Shown here in pieces: positions 53,933 to 64,000 of a DNA stretch of 64,000 nt; position 1 is the first letter of the stretch; each line of letters begins with the position of its first letter. The notes under the pieces are model-generated. The model was not told where the DNA came from, did not search any database, and saw only the letters and a program-made list of their open reading frames with translations. A program made the translations under genes and the position numbers. The DNA is from Mrakia gelida (Eukaryota > Basidiomycota > Tremellomycetes > Cystofilobasidiales > Mrakiaceae), in the NCBI GenBank assembly GCA_024345305.1, contig BRON01000004.1, forward strand, positions 558,001 through 622,000, in the 5' to 3' direction.

Positions 53933-54326
53933 TCACAACTCGTCTCATCTCTCTCTCTCTCTCTCGGACTCCTACCTTACTCGCTCGTCTTTGTTGTTCT
54001 CTCTTGGTTGGTTTCGGTTTGTTAGGTTTCGCTTCACACGTTCGTTCGTTCTTCGACTTTCTTTCTTCTTTTCGTTTAGCTCGGTCTTTGGACTCGTTGT
54101 CGTTGTATTGGTTTAGTCGGCTCTTCTTCAGTGGGTGGTTAGTAGCGCGCACGAGATATCACATTCGTTTCTCGAAGTCAACGAGAAGAGAGAGAGTCGA
54201 GGGGACGTCGCGACGCGTCGTTTGCTCGTCTTCCTCTCGTTCATTCGTCTTCCACTCGCTCCCACTCAAGTCCATCCAAAATGTCGTGCGTACGTCTATA
54301 ATACCCTGCCCTCCTTCTTCAGTACT
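53933..54326. other. Intergenic region between convergent genes
   Basis: T/C-rich 3' flank (TCTCTCTCTC at 53950) with TTGTTAGG-like sequence. No gene. Confidence 0.5.
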
Positions 54327-55341
54327 CTACTCCCCAGCAAACTCCGGCTCCCCACCCTTCCCCTCCCACTCCCACTCCCTCTCCTCCCCCTGACCTTCCA
54401 ACCAACCCTCACAAGCCTCCCACAATCTCCTCAACTCCCCCTCCCCGAGATCCACCAGCCTCTCCCAGTGCGGCTTGTGAGCCCGCTCGAACCATCCCAG
54501 GTAGGCGACGACGAGGAAGTCCCCGTACCCAGGGGTCGAGCCCTCGAAGAACGGTCCTCCCTTCGCCCTCTTCGCTCCCTCCTCCTCTCCCTCAGCGGGA
54601 AGGAGAGAAGAAGGTATCCCTCTAAGCATGCTAATGAGGGGATCTATCGCTTTCTCCAACCTCTTCCAATCCACCTCCTCCCCTCCCTTATCCCCCATCT
54701 CCCTCGGGCTCACCCCTCCAAACGTCGCCGTCCTAGTCCTGATGAAGTAATTCCTTCCTCGCTCGTCCAGCATATCCGCCACGTGAGGTATAACCAGTCC
54801 GTACCCAGCTGGAACGACTCCCGAAGCGAGGATGTGTTGGACTGCGAGAGCGAGAGCGAAGGAGGTGGTTCCGGAGGGAAAGATGGTTGGTTGGGGGAAG
54901 GTGTGTTCGAGATGGAGGGCGAGGGGCCAGGAGTTGTTGAGGACTCCTTTTGGGTTGGTGGTGGGGGAGTAGAGGGAGCTTGGGTGGGAGATGGCTGGGA
55001 GGGTGAAGGGGACTGAGGCTGGTGGGGGGTGAGGAGGGAGGGAGAGCGAGAGGAGGAGAGGTTTGATATCTGGGTAAGGGATGTAAGACTGCGTGTACCC
55101 AGGGGCGTTGGGGTTGGAGGGGGAGGGGAGGAGCTTGTAGTTGAGGATGAGACGGGTTTTGAGGGTGTTGGGGGACCAGGATTGACGGGGACCTGAGGGA
55201 GGGAGAGAGGGAGAGAGAAGAGAAGAGAGAGGTGAGCTCGAGTTATTCGGACGGGCTGAACCGAAGAGATTAGATCGAGAGAGAGGTCTACGAACCTTCC
55301 AAGCTTGAAGCGATATCGAAGAAGTGAAGTTTTTCGGACAT
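54327..55341 (-). CDS. Glutathione S-transferase, etherase/Ure2-like type
   Basis: A cytosolic detoxification enzyme of about 300 residues. A short first exon, ATG 55341 MSEKLHFFDIASSLEG, is spliced (GTTCGT..CCTCAG) to PRQSWSPNTLKTRLILNYKL, the N-terminal thioredoxin-fold pattern of basidiomycete etherase-type GSTs, where a Ser/Thr near SPNT takes the place of the catalytic residue. YTQSYIPYPDIKPLLLSL and STPGYGDFLVVAYLGWFERA are further landmarks; the second is the conserved C-terminal helical domain segment with its Asp cap. ILASGVVPAGYGLVIPHVAD MLDERGRNYFIRTRTATFG is also typical. It ends in a Glu-rich tail (EREWEWEGKGGEPEFAGE). It is divergent from KCS1, with 814 bp between the starts. 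The substrate is unknown. Confidence 0.8.
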
Positions 55342-56155
55342 GCTAACGGGCGAGCTGTCTTTGACTGTGAGCGTTGAGAGCACAAAGACGAAACGAGAAA
55401 GAAAAAGACGAGCTGTCCTCCCCAAATCACGAGTGCTTTCTCGATTCGCGACCGCTTTCCCCTCGTTCCCCTCAACGTCGACGGCCCTTGCTTTCCTGCC
55501 TTTATCTACCAAACAACCCACCCCCTTCAACCCTCGACTCTACCCTCGACACCAACCCTACCTCCCCCATCTATACATCCTCGAGTAGAGACCCTCCGAC
55601 AAGAGCAAACGAACGAATCCATTCCCGACTCTCCGACCTTCCTTTCCCCTTCCCCTCCTTCTCGGCCCCCCCTTCCTTTCTCTCCAGAGCGAGTAGAAAC
55701 ACCACTTTCAACCTTGGTGAGTTCATTCGGACCTCCATACATCTATCCCCTGTAGTGCTCTCTAGCAGAGAAGGGCAGAGAGAGCAGCATAGAAGGAGGG
55801 AGAGGTTCGAGCGTCTTTGGGATCTGTCAGCACACGTTCGAGCGTCTCTCTGTTTGAATCTCTCGTCGATTCCTACCCAAGATCATCAAGCTCACCTCAA
55901 CCTTGTTTACATCTTCTTGTTGTTCTTTAGAGTTCACCTTCACTCCCACCTTCCAGACCAGAGCCGTCTTCGCTCGTTCCTCAGCTCGACCAGCTTGAGC
56001 TCCATGGTCAGTTCGAGCCTCTTGCCTCACTCTCTCTCCCTCCCTCCTTCCTTCCCCTTTCCTTTCTCTGTTTCTCCGACTTTTCCGCCTTCCCATGCTG
56101 ACCTCCTTCTCCTCTCTCTCTTGTTTTGGGGTCTACACGTTCTTCAGACGGGAAA
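55342..56155. other. Divergent promoter and probable 5' UTR intron of KCS1
   Basis: GTCAGTTCGAG at 56007 with GCTGACC at 56096 and TTCTTCAG ending 56147 make a plausible 5' UTR intron just before ATG 56156. The rest is pyrimidine-rich, with no gene. Confidence 0.5.
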
Positions 56156-59100
56156 ATGAACCCCTCTCCCCTCCCTCTCCGTCCTTCTCCTTCGAAACGA
56201 TCCTCCCTCGCCACCTCAACCTCACCTTCCTCCCCTTCCTCAGCCTCATCCTTCTTCCCAACTACCTCTACCACAACACCAACGATCTCTCCACCTCGCT
56301 CCCCTCTCTTCGATCCTTCCTTCCCACGGCCGAGATCGGTTCCTCCCTCCTCCCCTTCGCACTCGCCGAGAGGGTCAACCTCCTCTCGACCTCGGAAACC
56401 AACGAGGATGGCAACTTACGAGGAGCCGTCCCCGAGAACAACTCCCTCTAGGTCGAGGAACCACTCGTCTTCATCAGAGCATCAGCACCACTATCATCAT
56501 CACCATCAAGAGCAGGATGGAGACTGGTCGGGAGGAGTGTTTCGGTTGGGAGACCATCCAGGGAGGCTGAGCCGGACGAGCTCGTCGAAGGGAAAGGAGA
56601 GAGCTCGCGAATGGGTTGGAGAGCCTGAGGTTATGGTTTTAGGAGGAGGAGCTTTGGGTGGTCTGGAGGCAGAAGAGCTGGAAGCTACGCTAGGAGGCAG
56701 GAGGAGGTCGAGATTCAGCGTTTCGTCGCCGTTCTCCCCGTCGGAGGAAACGTTGGTGGGACCAGGAGGAGGAGGAGGGGAGGGATCGAACTCGCCGACG
56801 TCCTTCTCCTTCATACCTCGGAGACCGAGTGCTTCTCCAGCCAAGAGGATTCAACCATCAACATCATCCTCTCAGCTCGCAACTCAACGTCCAAGATCAC
56901 CCAGGACGTCCTCTTCGGCAGCTTCAGGATCGACGGCAGCAACCCTCCTCCCGTCTCCCAATCTTGCCTCCTCCGCCTTCAAACTCCCTCCTCTCCCTCC
57001 CAACTCCTCCTCCTCCTCCTCGAAAGGAGATACCTTCTCCACCTCATCAGCTCACTTCGTACCTCGTCGGAAAGTTCGATGCAACTCCATCTCCATCCCC
57101 TCCTACTCGGCAACGTTCGATCCCTCTCACCTCCCGTCGCGCCTCGGCGCTGGTTCCTCCCCAACGTCTCAGAACCCTCCTTCGACGGCAGCCACTTCTT
57201 CTTCCGAACCACCTCCAGTCTACCTCCCTCACTACTCCCTCGACTCCAAGTTCTCGCTCCCGTCGTGCTCGGATCCGCTCGACCTCGAATCGCTCATCGG
57301 AGGAATTGAGAACCTCGGCCCCTCCCTCCAACGTTCGCTCGGGGAGGTCATGAAGAAGACGGGAGCGGGATCCAGAGGAGAGAGCTCGTCGAACTCGTCA
57401 GGTCTTCTCCTCGAGGCCAACGGAGCACCGAGTCCGTCGTCGAAGGGAACTGGAAGGAAGGTCAGCTTGGGGTTGGGTCTGTTCAAGGAGTCGTCGTCGA
57501 GTTCGAAGGAGAAGGAGAGACGGGAGAAGGAGAAGGTCAAGGAAATGGAGAGGGAACGAGCATCAGTAGGAGCAGGAACTGGATCCGTGTTTTCGTCGGA
57601 GGACGGAGGAGAGAGGTCGAGATCGCGAGGCGCGACTGCTACCCTTCAAGACATCTCGGAGGGAATTTCGCCAGAACAGCTCAAGCGGAACCTCCCTTCG
57701 ACTTCTTCCTCCTCTTCTAACGGTATCCTATCTCCCAGGAGTCCTCCCAAACCTCTCGCTCGACGGCCATCGCATCGAAGACCAACTCTCACGTCGTCGG
57801 TCTCCAAACTCCCTTCAGCCTCGACGGTCGTTCTCGGTCCTCCTTCGTCAACCTCAGCTCTCACCTCCCCAGGACTCCCATCATCTCCCAACTCCTTCAA
57901 CCGTCCACTCCTCTCAGCCTCGGAAGACTCGACTTGTATCCTCATCAGTCCTCTCTCCTCCCTTCCTCCGACGCCAGCCCTCCTCTCCGACGCGTCCGAT
58001 CGCCGTCCGTCTCTCCATCAGTTCCCCTCCTCCACGCCTTCCTCCCAACCCTTCCCTATCCCGTCATCGTCCGAGGAAGAGGAGGATGACTGGACCTCGT
58101 CGTACGGATCTTCGTTCGAATCCAGCACGGGAGACGACGACTCGTCGAGCGGAGGAGACCTCGTCAGTTCGTACATGGGAGGTCAGTCGGCTGGAACGCC
58201 TCCTCGGACGATGATGAACGCCGGGCATCACGGGGAGGAGTACGAGGGAAGTGGTGGAGAAGAGCAGGATGGAGAGGAATGGGACAACGACGACGACGAC
58301 AGTCACCTTCCGACGGTTCCCTTGATGCCGTTCAGGAATCAGGTCGGAGGTCATTCGGCGATCTACAAGTTCACGAAGAGGGCGGTCTGTAAAGTGAGCA
58401 TACTATCTTCCTTCTTTTCTATCTCTCGAGTCGACTGGAATAGCTGACTCGTCTCGTCCCTCGCGTCTCTCAGCCTCTCGTCTCTCGCGAGAACATCTTC
58501 TACGAAGCCGTCGAGCACGAAGCTCCGGAACTCCTCGGATTCATCCCTCGGTACCTCGGCGTCATGCTCGTCAACTATCGTCGTCGGCCAGCCAATTCCA
58601 GCACTCCCATCGAGGAGGAATCAGCGACCGTCTCGCCCATCGACGACGACCACCCGAGCGATCCTTCCTTCCCTTCACCTCCTTCCTCCGCCACCAACAC
58701 CCTCCGAGCTCCACTTCGAGCGCGTCCTCCTCTCCACAAGTCCCTCTCAGCCAGCGTCGTCGGAAGTCCACCCATCTCAGACGAGGAGGTCCCCGAAGTC
58801 GCGTTGGATTGGAATCGACACGTCGTTCCCGAGTGGATGCTGAGGAACGGGAAGAGCAGCGGAGGAGGAGGAGTTGGTTCGAAGAAGAGCGACGACGAGA
58901 GGAGCATCATCAGCCGAGGAAGGACGAGGATCAAACCCGCTGGATTTTCGCCCGTCGAACCTGGAACTCGGGAGGGAAGCGCGAGTCTCGAGAACGAAAC
59001 CCTCGGACGACTCTTCACGAATCGACACCCAACCTCTCCATCGCCCGATCCTCCTGGTCTCCACGGGTCCTCCCCTCTCACCCACGCTCTACCCATCCCT

Positions 59101-61566
59101 CGAGTCCCGGTCTCGTCTCCCACTCCCTCGTTCGCACCCCTCTCCCAATCGCCTCAGAACACGACTCCCACTCCAGCTTCCTCCCCTCTTCAACACGCGA
59201 CCTCCTTCCCCTCCCTCGCCACCTTCGCTCAACAAGCCTCTCAACCTCACCTCCGAGACTATCCTTCCCACCAGGAGCACATCCTCGCCAGGAACTACTC
59301 CTCGACGTCCTCTGCAGCAGCTCCAGCCGTCGGAGGAACAGGATCGACGACGGTCAACACCAAGCTTCGAGACTACGTCTTCGGAACGATCGCGAGGAGA
59401 TGGCACAAAGAGAGAGCGAGTCTCTTCGCGAAGGGAGCTCGAGGAGCAGGGACAGGGGACGATACGGCAGACGAGGAGTCGGACGCGTCGATCGGGAGGA
59501 AGTCGAGATCAGGGAGCCATCAGTCGACGTCGTCCTGGGCAGGACCTTCCTCGGGAGAGAAGAAGGAGTCTCCCCTGCAGCACCTCTTCGAGCCCACTCC
59601 TCTTCACGAGTCCGAGGTCGTCGCCAACCACTTCGACTCGAAGATCACTCCTTCAACTCCTCCACCTCCTCCCGGAACTCCCTCGCTCTCCAGCCCTCCT
59701 CGCATCGACGGTCATCTTCGTCGGATCCACAGCGAGAACGTCATTCGCTCGGGACTCTCCCCTTCGTTGAAGCAGTCGACACTCGTCCCAACGACCTCGA
59801 ACCCTTCGCCTCCTCTGAGGACTGCTCGGGCAGGATCCGAGGACGCTCAGGAACTCTTCGCGATGGACGACGACGACGAGTTCGGTGGAAACAACGCCGA
59901 CGAAGACCACGAACGACTAGACATCGCAGGTCCTATGAACTCCCCTCGTCGACCAGGATCAACAGCTCTCGAACAACAGTCCCCTTCCTCCCCTCGCTTC
60001 AACTTCCCTCCCACCTCCAACTCCTCCCCGGCGAACGGACCCTCCTCCCCTCCAACCCACGATCCCAGCCGACTCTCCCTTCCTCCCTTGTCCCCAGGAG
60101 GAGGACCGGGCCATCTCAGTCCATCCGGAGAGGACGGATCGGTGACGCGACAGGCCTACTTCATCCTGATGGAGGACTTGACGGGGAGGTTGAAGAAGCC
60201 GTGTGTGCTGGATCTGAAGATGGGAACGAGGCAGTACGGGTACGACGCGACTCCTCTCAAGGCGATGAGTCAGAGGAAGAAGTGTGACAACACGACGAGT
60301 AGGGATTTGGGAGTCAGGATTTGTGGGATGCAGGTGAGTTTGCCGTCGCGTCTTGTCTTCGTTCTCGTCGCGTCTCGACTTGCCGTCCTTCCCTCGAACT
60401 GACTCTGCTTCTTGCTTTCTCCTCCTTCTTTTCAGGTGTGGGACTCGGCCGCCGACGAGTTCATTTCCCAGAACAAGCAGACCGGTCGGAAGATCAAAGT
60501 CCACGAGTTCAACAACGTCCTCGGATCCTTCATCTCGGACGGCGACCGTCTCCTCGTTCATCACATCCCCAACATCCTTCGGAAACTCTGGAGACTCGCC
60601 TCGATCCTTCACAAGCTCCCGGGCTTCAGGTTCTACGGATGCTCTCTCCTCTTCATCTATGACGGAGATCCAGAAGCCCAGGACCAACTCAGGATCGCGA
60701 GCGAGGACAACCTCCCTCTTCCTTCGACCAGGACAGCAGCGATCAAGACCATCTCCTCTTCGGGACGCGCTCAGTCTACCTCGGCGGCCAACATCGAGTC
60801 GAGCTCGACTACGATGGGGACGACCACCCTCGTCGACGGAGCAGGATCAGTCGGTCGATCCTCCCCTCTCCTCCACCAAGCTCAGCACCAGCACCACCAC
60901 CATCACCACCAAGAAGTCCCCGAACCCACCCGTCGTCGACGAGACTCCGAAACCTTCCCCGAACGTCGTTCCCGCTCCGCCGACGCCTCGGAACTTCGTC
61001 CAGCCTCCTCCAACTCAGCAGGTCGACCTCACCCTCGACACGGTCATCACCCTTCCAACTCCACTTCCAACAACAACTCTACCAACCCTTCCAACCCCTC
61101 CTCCACCCACCCGTCTAAGTCTTCCCCCAACGGCGGTGAAATCAAAATCCGAATCGTCGATTTCGCGCACACCACCACCGGCAAAGACTTCCTCCCTCTC
61201 GACCCTTCCCTCGACGCCTCCCCTGAATCCCTCGGAAAGGGCTACGACGCCCCTTACGACCAAGCAACAGGGAAAGCTCTCGCGAGGTTCCCGCCTGTTC
61301 ATCCGGGGAAACCAGACGAAGGGTTCATCTTTGGGATTAGGAAGCTTTGCGAGGCGTTCGTGGCGATTTGGGAGAAGGAGAGGTTGGCGAGGAGGAAACT
61401 TCTTGCGACGGCCAGCGCTGCTGGAGGAGATGGCGCAGGAGGGGTGTTGTTGGGTGGACCAAGGATGGTTCAGCTTCCGAGGTTGGATCTGGGGGAGGGG
61501 GAGAAGGTTTGGAGGAGGGTGATGGAGGGGAAGGGGTGGGAGGAGGAGGGGTATCTTTCGACTTAG
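56156..61566 (+). CDS. KCS1: Inositol hexakisphosphate kinase (Kcs1 type)
   Basis: Makes 5-diphosphoinositol pyrophosphates (IP7) from IP6, which control phosphate signalling and stress responses. Three exons: 56156-58393, 58474-60333 and 60436-61566, with clean phases. The N-terminal ~700 residues are Ser/Pro-rich and disordered, with a His-rich patch ([13 protein letters not shown]). The kinase begins [18 protein letters not shown] and [38 protein letters not shown]; a long disordered insert follows; then [20 protein letters not shown] (the PxxxDxKxG inositol-binding/catalytic motif), [58 protein letters not shown], a second insert of about 130 residues with another His run, and [20 protein letters not shown] (the metal-binding IDF-type motif), [20 protein letters not shown]. 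It ends EEGYLST. The start is the first ATG after the likely 5' UTR intron. Confidence 0.92.
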
Positions 61567-62928
61567 CTCTTCCCTTCGTTCGTTCGTTTCGTTTGTTTCT
61601 GCCACGCTACGTTTCCCTCATCTCATCTCACCTCCTTTTGGGTTCACTTTTCGCTCATCTCTTGCATACACATACAGCTCTTTAGCTCCTTCTTCGTTCT
61701 TCTACTATACGCTTCTCTCCTGCTTCCTTCTCGACATCCATGCCATCTCTCTTCCTTCGCTCCTTTTTCTCGTTTACGCTTTCGTTCTCTCTACTAGTCC
61801 TCTTTTATGCCTGTTGGGTTGCTTCTTTTCGTTCCATCTCTAGTGATGCAGTATGATCTCTCTTCTTGCTTTTCGGTCTGAGGAAACGCGACTACAGAGA
61901 CGAGAAAGGTCATGGTCGTGGGAAGGTCGTTACCAAACGAAAGCACTCTTCGCGCCGCCTAGGCGACTGGTTTGAAGAAGAAAGAGGCTTTCTAGAGACG
62001 GTCATGGGGCTAAGGGAAGAGAAGATGGCGGTCGATGGAGTCGAAGGAGGAGAGCGAGGTCAACTTTCGTTTTCGTCGCCCTTCAGGACGAGAGGCTCGA
62101 TTTTTTCGAGCGCTCACAAGGGATCGGAGAATAAGAGTTTCTAGCGCACCTAGAGAAGATCTAGTTCATGAAAAATGGCAGAGAACCGACGAATAAGCTC
62201 GAGACGTCTCGACTCCGGATTCTCGCGCGAGCTCGACTCTTTTTCGTCCTCCCTCCCTTGTCCGCTTCCGCTTCGAAGACTAGCCTTCGTCTCGGAACGC
62301 TCTCGAGAGGCCTTTTCACTCTTAAGCCAGTTCTGGAGGAGTTGAAGAATGTCTGTGGTGTGGGAAGGCTACGACGAACCTGGGAGTGAAGGCTGCCTCC
62401 AGCTGCTGAGCTTCCCACGTTTCGCTCTCGTTCTTCCAGGAGCTGAGCTTGAATCAGCTCTTCTCTTTCAGAGCTATTCCTAAATATGTACAAAAGCCTC
62501 TGAGGTCGCTTTCGTGGGGTTTCTTGCTGGAGGGGCAGCAGTAAGGCTCGATTCATGCACCTCGGCGAGCTCGACGCGTCCATCGAGCTCTTCGCCCACT
62601 CGCTACTTCGCTCCCTCGGTCTCAATTCTGCTTCCAAAAGTAAGGAACGTGCTCGAGATACTCCGTCTGAGATGGGAACCGAACAGGCGATCAGAAGGAA
62701 GGTCGTTCCTTCCTGCCCGACGTGTCCGCTTCTTCGTTGGTCCTCTTCCTTGCCTCGCCTGCTTAGACTCGCTAGATTTTCTTCGCGATAACCCGCAGTC
62801 AATTCCGAGAGTTCTATCATCTCGAGAAAACGCCTTTCTGGGAGAACCTGCTACGGAGTGCTTCATCAGCCTAGCCTCTCGCGCCCCCACAAACACATCT
62901 CCTCCCTCCAAACTCCCACCTCCAAACG
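61567..62928. other. Long intergenic region
   Basis: No gene supported. 61567-61860 is T-rich and looks like the KCS1 3' flank. A 219-codon minus-strand frame (62161-62820) lacks family resemblance and codon bias and was set aside. A GACGCGTC palindrome is at 62574. Confidence 0.5.
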
Positions 62929-63993
62929 ATGTCTCCTCCTTCGTCCAGGTCGAAGTCGAAGTCGAAACTCTTCCTCTACGCCCTTCTGCTCCTCTTCCTC
63001 TACTTCGGACGACGACTTCCATCCCTCCCCTACTACGGCGTCGCAGCGGTCTTCTTGGTCGTGATCTCCTTCAACTTTGCGAGCTCAACAGCTCGAGAAG
63101 GAGGAGCAGAAGGAGCGAAGAGCGGTCTTCTTCCTCCTACATCTTGGGTTCGTCGCCAATTCCTCTGCTTCTCTCTCGTCTATATGGAAGCTGAACCCCT
63201 TCTGTTCCTCTTCGTGGTGCCAGAATCATCGAGTCTGGGTCGAAGCGAGTGGTTCAGTGAGTTCAAAAGGCAGACTGGTCGACTTGAACTCTTGAGTCGT
63301 CTTCCGTCGTCTTCTCAACTGGCTTATCTCCTCCGATCACCTCTACGGATCTGAGCAAGACGTCTATTAAATCATCGTTCCACTTTCCTTTGCTCTCAGG
63401 ATCCTACTTCGTATCTCGTTACAGCTTCCTCGACGCCTCGTCCGTCAAAGAAGAGGGTGAAGAAGCCGCACTTGGTTTGGACTTCGACGACGTGAGCCTT
63501 CCGTTCCTCTCCTTCTCTCCCCTCTTTCGAGCTTCACGAGAGGCTGAACCTTCCTTTCTTCCATCCCCCTCCTCGCAGTCCTCCAGGGAATCTCGAGATC
63601 CAGGTGAGATTTTCCTCTCTTTCTCGTAAACGGCGGATAAGCGAGATGAGCTGATGGGCGACCTGTCATTCTTTTTCCGTGTCTCCAGGTCGTCATCAAC
63701 GTTCCTCCCGCTCCCTCTGCCTGCTCTTCTTCTGGAGGGTGAGCTTTTCTGATCATCGAGTCCGTAGATCCGAGTTCGACGCTGACCTTCTGTCCTGTTC
63801 TTCGTTCGCTCAGCTGCTCCTCGTGCGTCCTCGACGCGTCGTCTCCTTTTTCGCGTCGTCGGACGACTTCTGATTCTTCTTCTTTCCCTCCCCTTGCTTT
63901 TGGATCAAGCAGATCTAGAGAGGACCTTCCAAGCCTATGTGAGTCAACTCCTTCCGAAAACCAACCCTTGACGCCTCCCCTCGATGTCGACAA
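62929..63993 (+). CDS. N-terminally hydrophobic protein, 5' part of gene (runs off right edge)
   Basis: Not recognised. ATG 62929: MSPPSSRSKSKSK, then LFLYALLLLFLYFG and YYGVAAVFLVVISFNFA, two hydrophobic segments separated by RRLPSLP, so probably a membrane protein with a short basic cytosolic start. An intron GTTCGT..GCTGAAC..GCCAG (near 63149-63225) joins LLPPTSW to NHRVWVEASGS; further GTGAGT-type introns join DPTSYLVTASSTPRPSKKRV KKPHLVWTSTT, PPGNLEIQ, VVINVPPAPSACSSSGG and CSSCVLDASSPFSRRRTTSD. The frame is open to the window's end (ENQPLTPPLDVDKKL). The cysteine cluster and beta-like LEIQVVINV suggest a folded part after the membrane segments. The remainder lies outside the window. Confidence 0.6.
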
Positions 63994-64000
63994 GAAGCTG

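Noticed and set aside
58809..60287. 492-codon frame overlapping KCS1
   Set aside because: A shadow frame; Arg/Ser-rich, while the KCS1 frame holds the kinase motifs on both sides.
62161..62820. 219-codon minus-strand open frame
   Set aside because: No codon bias, no recognisable motif, no intron signals; GC-rich sequence yields such frames by chance.

Overview
This looks like nuclear DNA from a basidiomycete fungus. Genes are dense on both strands, almost all are cut by many short introns (about 60-130 bp, GTGAGT-type donor, a CTGAC branch site 15-50 bp before CAG), codons are C/G-ending, and proteins are Ser/Pro-rich. The protein set (etherase-type GST, OPT transporter, KRE2-type mannosyltransferase, fungal O-fucosyltransferase-like enzyme, KCS1) fits a red-yeast-type Pucciniomycotina (Microbotryomycetes); the exact genus is a guess.

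Layout. 1-436 (-): start of an unrecognised gene running off the left edge. 730-7172 (-): ERCC6L2-type Snf2 ATPase. 7173-9617: a 2.4-kb divergent intergenic region holding a seven-unit, ~170-bp-period array of 109-bp dyads with rigid geometry; this is the most unusual structure in the window. 9618-12645 (+): tRNA m5U54 methyltransferase Trm2. 12797-14026 (+): doubtful multi-exon gene. 14512-19146 (+): OPT oligopeptide transporter. 20552-24771 (+): large PHD-finger protein. 26021-36 kb: a cluster of F-box-like genes (26021-26946 -, 27197-28348 +, 33269-34323 -, 34595-35979 +), three of them paralogues, interspersed with a Gag1-like clamp protein (29278-30461 -) and a mitochondrial-type methionine aminopeptidase (30869-32704 +). 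36365-39152 (-): KRE2/MNT1-type mannosyltransferase. 39457-40874 (+): degenerate MYND protein. 41698-45727 (-): large low-complexity protein. 46130-46480 (-): possible small basic protein. 48065-50889 (+): single-pass membrane protein. 51504-53932 (+): O-fucosyltransferase-like type II protein. 54327-55341 (-): GST. 56156-61566 (+): inositol hexakisphosphate kinase Kcs1. 62929-63993 (+): start of an N-terminally hydrophobic protein running off the right edge.

The genes do not form one pathway; this is ordinary euchromatin with housekeeping, secretory/glycosylation and signalling genes. The accessory features are the dyad array, the F-box-like duplicates (one with a broken frame and a stop codon split by an intron), and unusually small exons, including a 3-nt exon in the mannosyltransferase gene. 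Exon boundaries were read by eye from splice signals and frame continuity; no transcript evidence was available.
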